The position numbers and the translations under genes are program-made. From Bacteroidales bacterium (lineage in GTDB: Bacteria > Bacteroidota > Bacteroidia > Bacteroidales > Tenuifilaceae): a stretch of DNA of 64,000 bases. This document shows, piece after piece, positions 1-9,323 of this stretch (position 1 is its first letter; each line of letters starts with the position of its first letter). Where the stretch lies: NCBI GenBank assembly GCA_020636845.1, contig JACJXD010000003.1:399950-463949 (forward strand), given 5' to 3'. The notes under the pieces were generated by a model, which was given only the letters and a program-made list of their open reading frames with translations, did not search any database and was not told the origin of the DNA.

Positions 1-1
1 A

Positions 2-931
2 AGCGAGGATGGAGCATCGGTTTACTCGGCATCACCGGTTGCGCGGGAAGAATTTCCCGAGTATGATGTTACCGTGCGAGGGGCTGTTTCCATAGGACGC
101 AGGTTAATGGATCCGTTGGCCGAACTGGTTAAAATCGATCCCAAATCAATTGGTGTGGGACAATACCAACACGACGTTGACCAGAACAAGTTAAAGGGTA
201 GCCTCGATCAGGTTGTGGAAAGTTGCGTTAACCACGTAGGCGTTAGCCTGAATACTGCCAGCAAACACCTGCTTACCTACGTTTCCGGACTAGGACCTCA
301 ACTTGCCCAAAACATAGTTGATTTCCGTAAACAAAATGGGCCATTCAGCTGCAGAACCGAATTGAAAAAAGTTACCCGCTTAGGCGGTAAAGCCTACGAA
401 CAATGCGCCGGGTTTTTAAGGATTTCCAATGCTAAAAATCCTCTTGACAACAGTGCGGTTCACCCCGAAAGTTACCATATTGTTGAACAAATGGCCAAAG
501 ACTTAAATTGCTCGGTATCCGACTTGATAGGAGACGAACAACTCAGGAATAAAATAAAACCGGAACATTACGTTACCGATAAAGTTGGACTTCCAACCTT
601 AAACGACATAATTCAGGAATTGTCCAAACCGGGGCGCGATCCGCGAAAAGGAATTAAAGTATTCGAATTTGCCGAAGGTATTTTCAAAATCGACGATTTG
701 ATACCGGGCATGGTTGTCCCCGGAATTGTAACCAACATAACCAACTTTGGCGTTTTTGTCGATGTAGGTGTTAAACAGGACGGCTTAATTCACATTTCCC
801 AATTGGCTAACCGTTTTGTATCGAACCCATTGGAAATAGTAAAATTACACCAGCATGTAAAAGTTAAAGTTCTGGAAGTAGATATTCAGCGGAAAAGAAT
901 ACAATTAAGTTTAAAAGATGTAGAACAGTAG
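2..931 (+). CDS. tex: Tex-family RNA-binding transcription accessory protein, 5' partial
   Basis: Only the C-terminal part of Tex is present. The frame is open from base 2, so the gene starts before the window; the in-frame GTG at 74 is internal, because the upstream residues (GASVYSAS, EEFPEYDVTVRGAVSIGRR) continue the family's conserved core. Then follow a helix-hairpin-helix region (GLGPQLAQNIVDFR) and a C-terminal S1 RNA-binding domain (PGMVVPGIVTNITNFGVFVDVG) ending close to the stop. Tex is a cytoplasmic nucleic-acid-binding protein linked to transcription. No terminator is visible before the next gene. The family call is secure; the exact role in this organism is inferred. Confidence 0.95.
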   Translation, partial: SEDGASVYSASPVAREEFPEYDVTVRGAVSIGRRLMDPLAELVKIDPKSIGVGQYQHDVDQNKLKGSLDQVVESCVNHVGVSLNTASKHLLTYVSGLGPQLAQNIVDFRKQNGPFSCRTELKKVTRLGGKAYEQCAGFLRISNAKNPLDNSAVHPESYHIVEQMAKDLNCSVSDLIGDEQLRNKIKPEHYVTDKVGLPTLNDIIQELSKPGRDPRKGIKVFEFAEGIFKIDDLIPGMVVPGIVTNITNFGVFVDVGVKQDGLIHISQLANRFVSNPLEIVKLHQHVKVKVLEVDIQRKRIQLSLKDVEQ

Positions 932-1013
932 CAGATATAAAAATAGAATCTTGCAACTTAGAGAACAAATTTGTTAATTTGGTTTGATTATTTTCCAAAT
1001 ACTTTTTTCGATA

Positions 1014-3059
1014 ATGGAACAAAACGATCAATCCGAATGTAAAGCCCTTCATAAAGAATTAGAAGAATTAAAAGCAAAGTACAACTCATTAATAAACTAC
1101 TTAAATATTAATGAAGAACAGGTAAAACTCGTTGAAAGCCGCTTAACCGATTCCCAAAACAGAAATCAAGCATTACTCAATGCAAATCCTGACATAATGT
1201 TTGTTTTTGATAAAAATGGGGTTATAAGTGACTTTCACAGTAAAAATTTAAGAGACTTGTATGTTCAGCCAAGCTCTTTCTTAAATAAATCTGTAGATGA
1301 AGTTCTCCCGGAACGTCTTGCCAAATTAACGCACACTAAAATAGAAGAACTTATCAAAAGTTCTGCGCACATTTCGACATACGACTATGAACTAACCGTT
1401 GATAACAAAAACAAATTTTTTGAAAGTCGGTTGGTTAAGTACGGTTCCGATAAAGTTATCGCAATTGTTAGAGATGTTACTCAAAAGCGACTAGTTGAAC
1501 ATTCGCTTCGCGAAAGTCAGGCAAAGTACCACGATTTGTATTCTCTGCTTCGCCTTATGAGCGATACTACACCCGATATGATTTGGGCAAAGGATATAAA
1601 CAAGCAGTATATTTTTACTAACAAATCGACCTGCGAAAAGTTACTAAACGTAAAGAATACCAACGAACCTATTGGCAAAACATACCTGTCCTTTAAACAA
1701 CACGAACAGGAACTTCATCCGGAAAACCCTGAATGGTACACATTTGGAGAACTCAGCATCGATACCGACGAAGCAACACTGCAATCGAAACAAATACTTC
1801 AATTTGATGAATTTGGAACTATAAATGGAAAATTTCATTTTCTAGACATCCATAAAGCCCCGCTTTACAACTCTCAAGGAAAGTTAATAGGACTTGTTGG
1901 TACAGCTAGGGATATAACAGAAAAAAAAGAAATTCAAAAACAACTTACCCTATCGGAAAAAACTTTCCGCGGAATAATAAATAGCATTTACGAGGCTATT
2001 TACATAATGGATCAGCAAGGTATATTTTTGGATGTTAACGAGGCTGCCGTAAAATTATACGGTTATCCCCGCGAATTTTTTATAGGGAAAAAACCATCCA
2101 TGATTTCCGCTCCGGGTAAAAACGATATGGAATATGTAATTGGACTTCTAAAAAAATCGTATAATGGGGAAACCATACTTTTTGAATTCTGGGGGCAAAA
2201 GAAAAATGGTGAAATATTCCCTAAAACAGTAAGCCTTACACCAGGAGAGTTTTTTGGCAAAAAATGTGTTATTGCCGTTGCACGCAACATTACCGAACAA
2301 AAAAAATGGGAAGAGGAACTTATTGCTGCAAGGTTAAAAGCAGAAGAAAGCGATAAGTTAAAATCGGCATTTTTAGCCAACATGAGCCATGAGATAAGAA
2401 CTCCCATGAACGGAATTATGGGATTTACCCAACTATTGAAGAGGGATAACGTTTCGGATAATGAGAAAAACGAATATTTAAACATTATCGAACGAAGTGG
2501 CGAGCGAATGCTGGATTTACTAGATAACTTGATTGATATTTCACGGATTGAAGCAGGGCAGGTTTCTGCTAAAATGGAGAAATGCAATGTTTTGCAAATA
2601 CTTGAATTTATTCACAAATTCTTTTTACCCCTTGCCGAAAGAAAAGCATTAACCTTTGAATTAAAAAGCAACATTTCTAACTCCGAAATCGAAATAGTAA
2701 CCGACAAGTACAAACTTCAAGGTATTCTATTAAATCTTGCTAAAAATGCGTTTAAGTTTACCGACAAAGGATACGTAAAAATTTCATGTCAGAAAAAAAA
2801 TAACTCCCTTGAATTTGTCGTTTCTGATTCAGGTATTGGCATTCCAAATGATAAGCACGACGAAGTATTTCAACGTTTTGCCCAAGTTGATAGTTCAACA
2901 TGTAGCAACTACGAAGGTGCAGGGTTAGGTTTGTCGATTGCAAAAGCTTATGTAAATTTGCTGGGTGGAAATATTTGGGTAGAAAGCGAACTCGGGAAGG
3001 GATCAACCTTTCATTTTACGCTTCCAATATCAAAACCCCAATATGCTACAACTGAATAA
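1014..3059 (+). CDS. Soluble PAS-domain sensor histidine kinase
   Basis: A 681-residue kinase without a membrane segment or signal peptide, so its input is probably cytoplasmic. Order: N-terminal coiled coil (about 1-50), three PAS domains (about 55-155, 180-305, 315-430), a HisKA domain with an intact H-box (ANMSHEIRTPMNG, His about 459), then a HATPase domain with N-box (NLAKNAFKFT), G1 (DSGIGIP) and G2 (GAGLGLSIAKA). The start is set at the ATG at 1014; a TTG 30 bases upstream would only add a poor extension. The stop overlaps the next gene, a receiver-only protein that is the obvious phosphotransfer partner. The signal is unknown. Confidence 0.9.
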   Translation: MEQNDQSECKALHKELEELKAKYNSLINYLNINEEQVKLVESRLTDSQNRNQALLNANPDIMFVFDKNGVISDFHSKNLRDLYVQPSSFLNKSVDEVLPERLAKLTHTKIEELIKSSAHISTYDYELTVDNKNKFFESRLVKYGSDKVIAIVRDVTQKRLVEHSLRESQAKYHDLYSLLRLMSDTTPDMIWAKDINKQYIFTNKSTCEKLLNVKNTNEPIGKTYLSFKQHEQELHPENPEWYTFGELSIDTDEATLQSKQILQFDEFGTINGKFHFLDIHKAPLYNSQGKLIGLVGTARDITEKKEIQKQLTLSEKTFRGIINSIYEAIYIMDQQGIFLDVNEAAVKLYGYPREFFIGKKPSMISAPGKNDMEYVIGLLKKSYNGETILFEFWGQKKNGEIFPKTVSLTPGEFFGKKCVIAVARNITEQKKWEEELIAARLKAEESDKLKSAFLANMSHEIRTPMNGIMGFTQLLKRDNVSDNEKNEYLNIIERSGERMLDLLDNLIDISRIEAGQVSAKMEKCNVLQILEFIHKFFLPLAERKALTFELKSNISNSEIEIVTDKYKLQGILLNLAKNAFKFTDKGYVKISCQKKNNSLEFVVSDSGIGIPNDKHDEVFQRFAQVDSSTCSNYEGAGLGLSIAKAYVNLLGGNIWVESELGKGSTFHFTLPISKPQYATTE

Positions 3060-3465
3060 AAGTTTAAAAAATATGTCTATTGACTCACATACCCCGGGCA
3101 ATAAGTTAAAAATCCTAATTGTTGATGATGACAACATCTCTAACTTATTGCTCGAAAACATTCTGAAAGTTATAACCAGTCAAATTCTTAAGGCCCATTC
3201 AGGAAACGAAGGAGTTGAACTATTTAAGGCAAACTCTGACATCGACTTAATAATGATGGATATTAAAATGCCCGGAATGGATGGATACCAAGCAACAAAA
3301 TTAATCAGGGAAATCAGTAAAGATGTAATAATAATTGCCGAAACAGCTTTTGCCTTAACAGGCGACGAAGATAAGGCACTCGCCGCAGGTTGTAACAATT
3401 ATATTTCGAAACCAATTATCTCCGATAAACTTTTCAGTATTATTAAAAAACATTTTGACATTTAA
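3043..3465 (+). CDS. Receiver-only response regulator, partner of the upstream kinase
   Basis: A single REC domain with no output domain. The acidic pair is in ILIVDDD, the phospho-acceptor Asp in MMDIKMPGMDG (residue 73 of the longer form), the switch Thr in IIAETAFA and the Lys in YISKPI. The ATG at 3043 overlaps the kinase by 17 bases; a second ATG at 3073, just past the kinase stop, gives a 130-residue form starting MSIDSHTP and may be the real start. The pair looks like a hybrid kinase split into two genes, so the kinase probably phosphorylates this protein. The downstream effector is not visible. Confidence 0.88.
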   Translation: MLQLNKSLKNMSIDSHTPGNKLKILIVDDDNISNLLLENILKVITSQILKAHSGNEGVELFKANSDIDLIMMDIKMPGMDGYQATKLIREISKDVIIIAETAFALTGDEDKALAAGCNNYISKPIISDKLFSIIKKHFDI

Positions 3466-3489
3466 TAGAAGATCTATCTGAACTTCGCA

Positions 3490-5601
3490 TCAGTTATTAA
3501 TTCCAAGTACCTTAAACATAAAAGCATACTTAAACGCCTGTTCCTTCAAGATATTCATACGACCAGAAGCGCCGCCATGTCCGGTTTCCATATCCGTTTT
3601 AAGAAGTAATAAGTTCCCGTCCGTTTTTGTTGCCCGAAGTTTGGCAACCCATTTTGCCGCTTCAAAATATTGAACCTGAGTATCGTTATAACTAGCAAGA
3701 ACCAGCATATTTGGATATTGCTGAGGTTTTACATTATCGTATGGCGAATAGGACTTAATGTAGTAGTAATAAACCGAATCTTTCGGATTCCCCCACTCGT
3801 CATATTCTCCGGTTGTCAATGGTAAATTCGGATTTTGCATTGTTGTAAGCACATCTACAAAAGGCACTTCGGCAATTATTGCCTTATACAAATCCGGACG
3901 CCTGTTTGCTACAACACCCATTAATAATCCTCCGGCACTTCCGCCTTGAGCAACAAGATACTTTGGCGATGTATAATGCTCTTTTATTAGATACTCGGTA
4001 CAGGCTATAAAATCGGTAAAGGTATTTTTCTTATTCAGCAACTTTCCTGCTTCGTACCACTGACGGCCTAACTCCTGTCCTCCCCTAACATGGGCAATGG
4101 CATAAATGAATCCGCGATCAAGCAAACTCAATAAATTCGAATCGAAATTAGGATTTATTGAATAGCCATAAGCCCCGTAACCATACATTAAGGTTGGATT
4201 TTTACCATTGAATTTTATTCCCTTACGGTAAACAATAGAAATTGGAATTTTCGTACTGTCACTGGCAGTAGCCCATAAACGCTGAGTCACATAATTATTA
4301 GGATCGAAATTTCCAACAACCTCAACCTGCTTTAACAGCTGTTTTTTATGAGTTTGAAAGTTATACTCGTAAGTTGTTCCGGGTGTAGTTAACGAAGTAT
4401 AGTAATACTGAAACTTGTCCGAATTAAACTCAGGGTTTACCGATGGCAACGCCGTGTAAACATCTTCGCCAAAATCGATATACTGCTGCGAACTATCCAA
4501 AAGGTTAACAACGTTCACTTTTAACAAGGCATCCTTACGTTCGGTAACAACAAGGTAGTTTTTGTATGGATCCATGCTAATTATCAGAACGTTTGGCCTA
4601 TGTGGTATTAACTCCGTCCAATGATTCATGTCCGGTTTATCAATGTTGGCTTTCATAATTCGAAAATTATCGGCCTGCCAATTGGTTAAAATATAAAAAC
4701 CGTTTCCCGCATGTTCCACACTATACTCCAACCCCTCCACTCTCGCTTGCACTAACTTGCACTTTTGATAAGGATTTTCAGCATCTAAAAACCTATACTC
4801 CGACGAAGTCCCGCTATTGCTGGCAATAAAAATATAATCGCCCGATTTGGATGGAAAAACCTGAACGCTAAAGGTGCTATCCTTTTCCTCAAAAATGTTA
4901 ACCTTATTTTCCGGAGAAAATATACTACAACGAAATATTTTTGAAGGGCGCAGTTTCTTATCTTTTTGAGAATAAAAAACAGTACGACTATCCTTTGCCC
5001 ACGCAACAACTCCCGCTGAATTGTTAATACGAGTATCTAAAAATCGTCCTGTTTGTAAATCCTTAAACATAATGGTAAATAGCCTACTCCCCGAAGTATC
5101 CAAACCAAATGCTAAATACCTATTATCCGGCGAAATATCTATACTGGCAACCAAGCAATAACGATAGCCTGCGGCAACCTCGTTTTCATCGAGAATAATT
5201 TCCTCCACACCATTCATGCTCGCTTTTTTGCGACAGTTTATCGGGTAATCCTTTCCCTCCTCGAATCGAGTATAGTAATAGTAACCATTCATATAAACCG
5301 GAACGGACACATCATCGTTCCGTTTACGCGACTTAAACTCCATTATCAACTTATCCTGAAGTTGACTCGTAGCCTCCATTACCTCTTCGGTGTAAGTATT
5401 TTCTTTCAAAAGGTAATCGAGAACTTTTTGTGAATCCCTATAACTTAGCCAAAAATAAGGATCGATACGGGTATCGCCATTTGCAATAAGTTTATAAGGT
5501 TGCTTATAAGCAACAGGCGGAGTTGGAAGCAACGAACAACCATTTATGAAAACAAGTGAAACTATTGCAAAAAATATCGAATGGAACAAATGCTTTACCA
5601 T
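3490..5601 (-). CDS. ptrB: Oligopeptidase B-like S9A serine peptidase, lipoprotein
   Basis: A 703-residue prolyl-oligopeptidase-family enzyme. The N-terminal signal ends in a lipobox (INGC, Cys22), so it is probably an envelope lipoprotein, unlike the classical cytoplasmic enzyme. A beta-propeller region (about 60-420) is followed by the alpha/beta-hydrolase domain. The catalytic triad is visible: Ser555 in QGGSAGG, Asp640 in SYNDTQV and His675 in TGHGGASG. The motif GRQWYEAGK is typical of oligopeptidase B, which cleaves peptides after basic residues. A well-spaced promoter lies upstream. It converges on the receiver gene with a 24-base gap and no obvious terminator. Confidence 0.92.
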   Translation of the reverse strand: MVKHLFHSIFFAIVSLVFINGCSLLPTPPVAYKQPYKLIANGDTRIDPYFWLSYRDSQKVLDYLLKENTYTEEVMEATSQLQDKLIMEFKSRKRNDDVSVPVYMNGYYYYTRFEEGKDYPINCRKKASMNGVEEIILDENEVAAGYRYCLVASIDISPDNRYLAFGLDTSGSRLFTIMFKDLQTGRFLDTRINNSAGVVAWAKDSRTVFYSQKDKKLRPSKIFRCSIFSPENKVNIFEEKDSTFSVQVFPSKSGDYIFIASNSGTSSEYRFLDAENPYQKCKLVQARVEGLEYSVEHAGNGFYILTNWQADNFRIMKANIDKPDMNHWTELIPHRPNVLIISMDPYKNYLVVTERKDALLKVNVVNLLDSSQQYIDFGEDVYTALPSVNPEFNSDKFQYYYTSLTTPGTTYEYNFQTHKKQLLKQVEVVGNFDPNNYVTQRLWATASDSTKIPISIVYRKGIKFNGKNPTLMYGYGAYGYSINPNFDSNLLSLLDRGFIYAIAHVRGGQELGRQWYEAGKLLNKKNTFTDFIACTEYLIKEHYTSPKYLVAQGGSAGGLLMGVVANRRPDLYKAIIAEVPFVDVLTTMQNPNLPLTTGEYDEWGNPKDSVYYYYIKSYSPYDNVKPQQYPNMLVLASYNDTQVQYFEAAKWVAKLRATKTDGNLLLLKTDMETGHGGASGRMNILKEQAFKYAFMFKVLGINN

Positions 5602-5657
5602 GCCTATAAATCGAGATTTAAACTAAATACCATTGATACTACCAAGGAAAAACCAAC

Positions 5658-5689
5658 CAAATTTAACCCTTAGTAACAAACAAAGCAAA
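5658..5689 (-). promoter_or_regulatory. Bacteroidota-type promoter for ptrB
   Basis: On the minus strand, TTTG (5689-5686), 20 bases, then TAAATTTG (5665-5658). This matches the -33 TTTG / -7 TAnnTTTG arrangement known in this phylum and points at the ptrB start about 57 bases away. Confidence 0.6.
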
Positions 5690-5767
5690 TTTTTAGCGCA
5701 GTTGAAAAAACAAGCTTTATATTCAACATCTAAACAACTCAAAAACTATTCGAGTAACATAATGGCA

Positions 5768-5796
5768 TTTTGTACCTACCATAATGCTTACATTTG
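5768..5796 (+). promoter_or_regulatory. Bacteroidota-type promoter for mnmD
   Basis: TTTTG at 5768-5772 and TACATTTG at 5789-5796. The spacing of 16 is slightly short. The -7 element ends 18 bases before the ATG at 5815, implying a very short leader, and argues that the small reading frame overlapping this site is not a gene. Confidence 0.5.
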
Positions 5797-5814
5797 CAAC
5801 GAAAATAAACCGAA

Positions 5815-6492
5815 ATGAACAATATTAAGGTAGTTCCGACAAACGACGGTTCAAGTACATTATTCTCCGAGAAATTCAATGCCTACTACCACTCTACAAA
5901 CGGAGCACTAACCGAATCGCAGCATATCTTCATCCAAAACGGATTTATGCAACTTGCAGATAAATTACCTTTAATAAACGTTTTAGAAATCGGACTTGGT
6001 ACTTGTTTAAACGCCGCATTAACCGCCGGTGTATCCGCAAAACTAAACCTAAAAACTTTATACTATGGAATAGAACTTTACCCTCCTGAAAATGAGGTAG
6101 CACAAGCACTAAACTATCCCGAACTGTTATCGCCAACACAAACAGACATGTGGAAAAGAATTGTTAATGCAGCATGGAATACGAATGTTGAAATTAACGA
6201 CAACTTTTCCATTTTTAAACACTTAGGCGATTTTTGCTCATGGATCCCCGCAACTCAAAAATTCGACTTAATCTATTTTGATGCCTTTGCTCCCGACGAC
6301 CAAACAGAAATGTGGAGTATGGATAACTTTCAGAAATTGTTTGACGTTTTAACTGATTCCGGAATACTTGTAACTTACTCCTCGAAGGGCATCGTAAAAC
6401 GAACATTACGAGAAGTGGGATTCAATGTAAAACGGATTCCCGGGCCCCCGGGGAAACGGCATATTCTAATGGCAACAAAAAATTCGGTTTAA
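5815..6492 (+). CDS. mnmD: tRNA U34 methyltransferase, MnmD-like
   Basis: A 225-residue Rossmann-fold methyltransferase matching the methylase half of MnmC. The SAM-binding loop is LEIGLGTCLNAAL and the family-typical FDAFAPDDQTEMWS follows; the C-terminus ends VKRIPGPPGKRHILMA, matching the PG..xKR region of MnmC-type methylases. No FAD-dependent oxidase domain is fused, so this is the stand-alone MnmD type, expected to convert nm5(s2)U34 to mnm5(s2)U34 in tRNA. It is monocistronic, divergent from ptrB, with its own promoter. The family is clear; the exact substrate is inferred. Confidence 0.87.
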   Translation: MNNIKVVPTNDGSSTLFSEKFNAYYHSTNGALTESQHIFIQNGFMQLADKLPLINVLEIGLGTCLNAALTAGVSAKLNLKTLYYGIELYPPENEVAQALNYPELLSPTQTDMWKRIVNAAWNTNVEINDNFSIFKHLGDFCSWIPATQKFDLIYFDAFAPDDQTEMWSMDNFQKLFDVLTDSGILVTYSSKGIVKRTLREVGFNVKRIPGPPGKRHILMATKNSV

Positions 6493-6535
6493 GGTCATTT
6501 AACTATACCATTGATAAATAATTTGGATATTTTAA

Positions 6536-6565
6536 TGTGAACGGAATAATAATTATTTATCTTCG
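6536..6565 (+). promoter_or_regulatory. Candidate promoter of the FKBP gene
   Basis: TGTG at 6536-6539 and TATCTTCG at 6558-6565, spaced 18 bases, resemble a -33/-7 pair with one change from TAnnTTTG. The -7 ends 40 bases before the ATG at 6606. Confidence 0.4.
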
Positions 6566-6605
6566 CAATGGTAAATATTTGACTCTAACTATAAAGTTAT
6601 AATCT

Positions 6606-7319
6606 ATGAAAATTAAAAATTTATTCGCATTAACTATTGTACTTCCCATTTTGGCTGCATGCCAAAACTCGAACCATCAGGTTGGAAAAGTAATGCTAAA
6701 GACCGATACCGATAGCATAAGTTATGCAATTGGTGTAAACGTAGCCCAAAGTTTAAAAGGACTTAAATTGGACGATTTAAACTATAAAGCATTTGCCCGT
6801 GCAATTCAGGATGCTTACAAAAACGATTCTTCCAGTGTGAAAATGACCAACGAAGATGCCATTAAGTACATCCAGAAATTCCTTCAAAATAAAGCTGAAA
6901 TGGAAGCTAAAAAGAATAAGGAAGAAAGCGAAAAGTTCTTAGAAGAAAACAAGACTAAAGAGGGCGTTATAGTTGACACATCCGGAATTCAATACAAAAT
7001 TGTTAAAGAGGGGACAGGCCCAATGCCTAAGGAAGATGACGTTGTAAAAGTTCACTACACCGGAACTTTAATTGACGGTACAAAATTCGATTCATCATAC
7101 GATCACAACCAACCTGCTCAATTTAAGTTGAATCAGGTTATTAAAGGTTGGACTATAGGACTACAGAAAATGAAAGTTGGTTCTAAATACATTTTCTACA
7201 TTCCCGCTGACCTTGCTTACGGAGATCACGTACGTCCGGGAGGTCCTATCGGTCCTAACCAAGCGTTAATTTTCGAAGTAGAACTTCTTGATATTGTTAA
7301 AGATCAACCACAAAAATAG
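6606..7319 (+). CDS. FKBP-type peptidyl-prolyl isomerase lipoprotein
   Basis: A 237-residue protein with a lipoprotein signal (lipobox LAAC, Cys19), an FKBP N-terminal dimerisation region rich in Lys and Glu (about 30-120), and an FKBP catalytic domain (about 125-232) with VKVHYTGTLIDGTKFDSS, a conserved VIKGW and IPADLAYGD. It is expected to catalyse prolyl cis-trans isomerisation in the periplasm and help envelope proteins fold. It is transcribed alone: it has its own candidate promoter and a strong terminator follows at once. The architecture is that of Mip/FkpA-like proteins. Confidence 0.93.
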   Translation: MKIKNLFALTIVLPILAACQNSNHQVGKVMLKTDTDSISYAIGVNVAQSLKGLKLDDLNYKAFARAIQDAYKNDSSSVKMTNEDAIKYIQKFLQNKAEMEAKKNKEESEKFLEENKTKEGVIVDTSGIQYKIVKEGTGPMPKEDDVVKVHYTGTLIDGTKFDSSYDHNQPAQFKLNQVIKGWTIGLQKMKVGSKYIFYIPADLAYGDHVRPGGPIGPNQALIFEVELLDIVKDQPQK

Positions 7320-7341
7320 TAATATTTAACTCGCAGCTTAC

Positions 7342-7370
7342 CGGCCGGGTGGTTTCATCCGGCCGTTTTT
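7342..7370 (+). terminator. Rho-independent terminator after the FKBP gene
   Basis: GC-rich stem CGGCCGG (7342-7348) with CCGGCCG (7359-7365), then five T. It is the most GC-rich hairpin in the window and sits 22 bases after the stop. Confidence 0.85.
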
Positions 7371-7389
7371 CTGAAAAGACATTAACAAA

Positions 7390-7761
7390 ATGAGCGTAGA
7401 AATAACCGGAAAACTAATTCAAAAGCTAAACAAACAAACCGGACAAGGACGCGGTGGCGAGTGGATAAAACAAGAGTTTGTTATTGAAACTCAAGAACAA
7501 TATCCCCGTAAAGTTTGCATTGCAGCTTGGGGTGAAAGAGTTCCCGATATTCAAAAAATCGAAGTAGGAAATTTAGTTAAAGTTTCAGCAAACATCGAAA
7601 GTAGGGAATACAACGGACGTTGGTACACCGATGTAAAAGCATGGCGAATTACTGCACAAAATGCCGATGCTAACAATAACATTCCTCCAGAAATGCCTCC
7701 TATGTCCGACGACTACCTTTTACCGGACAATAATGACGATTCGAACATACTTCCTTTTTAA
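7390..7761 (+). CDS. DUF3127 domain protein (OB-fold-like)
   Basis: A 123-residue protein. Residues 1-90 match the DUF3127 family (SVEITGKLIQKLNKQTGQG, then EFVIETQEQYPRKVCI and NGRWYTDVKAWRI), which is thought to adopt an OB fold related to single-strand DNA-binding proteins. The tail (about 95-123) is rich in Pro, Asp and Asn and ends DDSNILPF. An acidic tail ending in a hydrophobic Pro-Phe is also seen in SSB, where it recruits partners; an analogous role here is inference only. It lies alone after a terminator, with no signal peptide. Confidence 0.82.
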   Translation: MSVEITGKLIQKLNKQTGQGRGGEWIKQEFVIETQEQYPRKVCIAAWGERVPDIQKIEVGNLVKVSANIESREYNGRWYTDVKAWRITAQNADANNNIPPEMPPMSDDYLLPDNNDDSNILPF

Positions 7762-7934
7762 TTAACTTTGGTTCGATAAAAAATTGAATTGCAAAAACAT
7801 AGTAGTTAAACACGAAAAAGGAAAAGTCGGAGAGTAATTCAACATTTATAACTCGAATACCTTATACTACTACGATTTATCAACAAAAATCGTCATTACT
7901 ATAGAATTCAAGTTAACTAATAAAATTACAGACC

Positions 7935-9224
7935 ATGCAACTGGAAATTATAAACAAACAAATTGCCGAAAAGTATCAAATGCTCGAGCAGTTCGAAGGA
8001 TGGTTAATTTCGCAGGGTGCAAGCGAAACTCTTGCCCAATTTTTAAAAGTAGGAATTTCGATTTTTACTATTTTAATTTTAGCGCTTATAGCCGATTTTG
8101 TTGCAAAACGGATATTTCTCACCTCGATGAAGCGCATTGCCAGGCGAACTACAACAGAGTGGGATGACATCCTTATTAAAAAGAAGTTTTTTCATTATTT
8201 GGCACATATTATTCCCGCTCTTGTTGTTTATGCAACAATAGGTATAGCCCTTTACGATTACATTCCCGGAACAACGCATTTTGTACAGTCCTTGTGCAAG
8301 ATTTACATGGTAATTTTGGCAATATTTGCAGTAAATGCGTTTATTGAATCGGTTAACAGCATTTATAAGGAATACCCATTTGCTGCAAGTCGGCCAATAA
8401 AAGGGTATTTACAGGTAATAAAAATTATTATATTCATTTTTGGTAGCATTATCGTAATAAGCATAATCATTAATAGGAACCCCAACTCTCTATTAATTGG
8501 ATTGGGAACTTCTACCGCTGTTTTAATGTTAATTTTTAAAGATGCAATAAATGGGCTTGTTGCATCTATACAGCTATCGGCTAACAAAATGCTTAACATT
8601 GGCGATTGGATTGAACTTCCCAACCGAAACATCGATGGCAATGTTACCGATATAAGCCTTACAACCATTAAGGTGCGAAATTTCGATAATACAATTTCTA
8701 CCGTTCCCCCATTTGCATTAATAAACGAAAGTTTTAAAAACTGGCGTGGAATGCAGGAATCGGGCGGTCGAAGAATTATGAAATCGCTATATATCGATTA
8801 TAAAACCGTAAAATTTTGTACACCCGATTTTCTTTCAAAAGTAAAAGATTTCCCATTCATAGGCGAAAGCGTAAAATCGTACTTGGAAAAAGTGGCCGAT
8901 TGTCAAACCGATGCAGACCTGCTTAAAGGAGATATTCCCACCAACCTAACTTTATTTCGTAAATACATCGAAGCATACTTGCAATCGCTTCCCGAAGTCA
9001 ACACATCGCTTGACTTGCTAATAAGAATAAAACAACCTGTAGAGTACGGTATTCCCCTTGAAATATACTTTTTTATCAATGAAAAACGGTGGGCTTTTTA
9101 CGAAAAAATCCAATCGCAAATAATGGAATACCTCATGGCTATAATTCCAATGTTCGAACTAAAGGTATTCCAGCGAATGACGAGCGATGACATTAGAACA
9201 ATGATTAAAAGCGTTGATAAATAA
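7935..9224 (+). CDS. MscS-family mechanosensitive channel, YbdG-like
   Basis: A 429-residue inner-membrane protein. About four membrane segments lie in roughly 30-180 (FTILILALIADFVA; IIPALVVYATIGIAL; IYMVILAIFAVNAFI; IIIFIFGSIIVISIII). The pore-lining helix and MscS beta domain follow (LIGLGTSTAVLMLIFKD, then LNIGDWIELPNRNIDGNVTDI). The extended C-terminal domain with RRIMKSLYIDY matches the YbdG/YnaI branch more than short MscS. It would release solutes under hypo-osmotic stress. It is a single gene followed by a terminator; the 173 bases before it hold no gene. Confidence 0.88.
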   Translation: MQLEIINKQIAEKYQMLEQFEGWLISQGASETLAQFLKVGISIFTILILALIADFVAKRIFLTSMKRIARRTTTEWDDILIKKKFFHYLAHIIPALVVYATIGIALYDYIPGTTHFVQSLCKIYMVILAIFAVNAFIESVNSIYKEYPFAASRPIKGYLQVIKIIIFIFGSIIVISIIINRNPNSLLIGLGTSTAVLMLIFKDAINGLVASIQLSANKMLNIGDWIELPNRNIDGNVTDISLTTIKVRNFDNTISTVPPFALINESFKNWRGMQESGGRRIMKSLYIDYKTVKFCTPDFLSKVKDFPFIGESVKSYLEKVADCQTDADLLKGDIPTNLTLFRKYIEAYLQSLPEVNTSLDLLIRIKQPVEYGIPLEIYFFINEKRWAFYEKIQSQIMEYLMAIIPMFELKVFQRMTSDDIRTMIKSVDK

Positions 9225-9230
9225 CTTTCA

Positions 9231-9264
9231 GAAAACAGCGAAGTTCACCCTCGCTGTTTTCGTT
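9231..9264 (+). terminator. Terminator after the MscS gene
   Basis: Perfect 11-bp stem GAAAACAGCGA (9231-9241) with TCGCTGTTTTC (9251-9261), 9-base loop, starting seven bases past the stop. Confidence 0.75.
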
Positions 9265-9323
9265 TCAATACTGTTTTTATAAACATTTTTTCACTAAATT
9301 AGAAAGGTTGAAAACTAGAGTAT

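Noticed and set aside
2063..2587. A 174-codon minus-strand frame inside the histidine kinase
   Set aside because: Ser/Leu/Ile-rich mirror of the kinase coding sequence, with no independent signals.
5633..5818. A 61-codon plus-strand frame upstream of mnmD
   Set aside because: It overlaps both the ptrB and mnmD promoters, has low-complexity Lys/Asn/Ser composition and ends inside mnmD; it is very likely chance.
6430..6465. GC-rich palindromic stretch in mnmD
   Set aside because: It encodes the family-conserved PGPPGKR segment and is explained by codon choice there.
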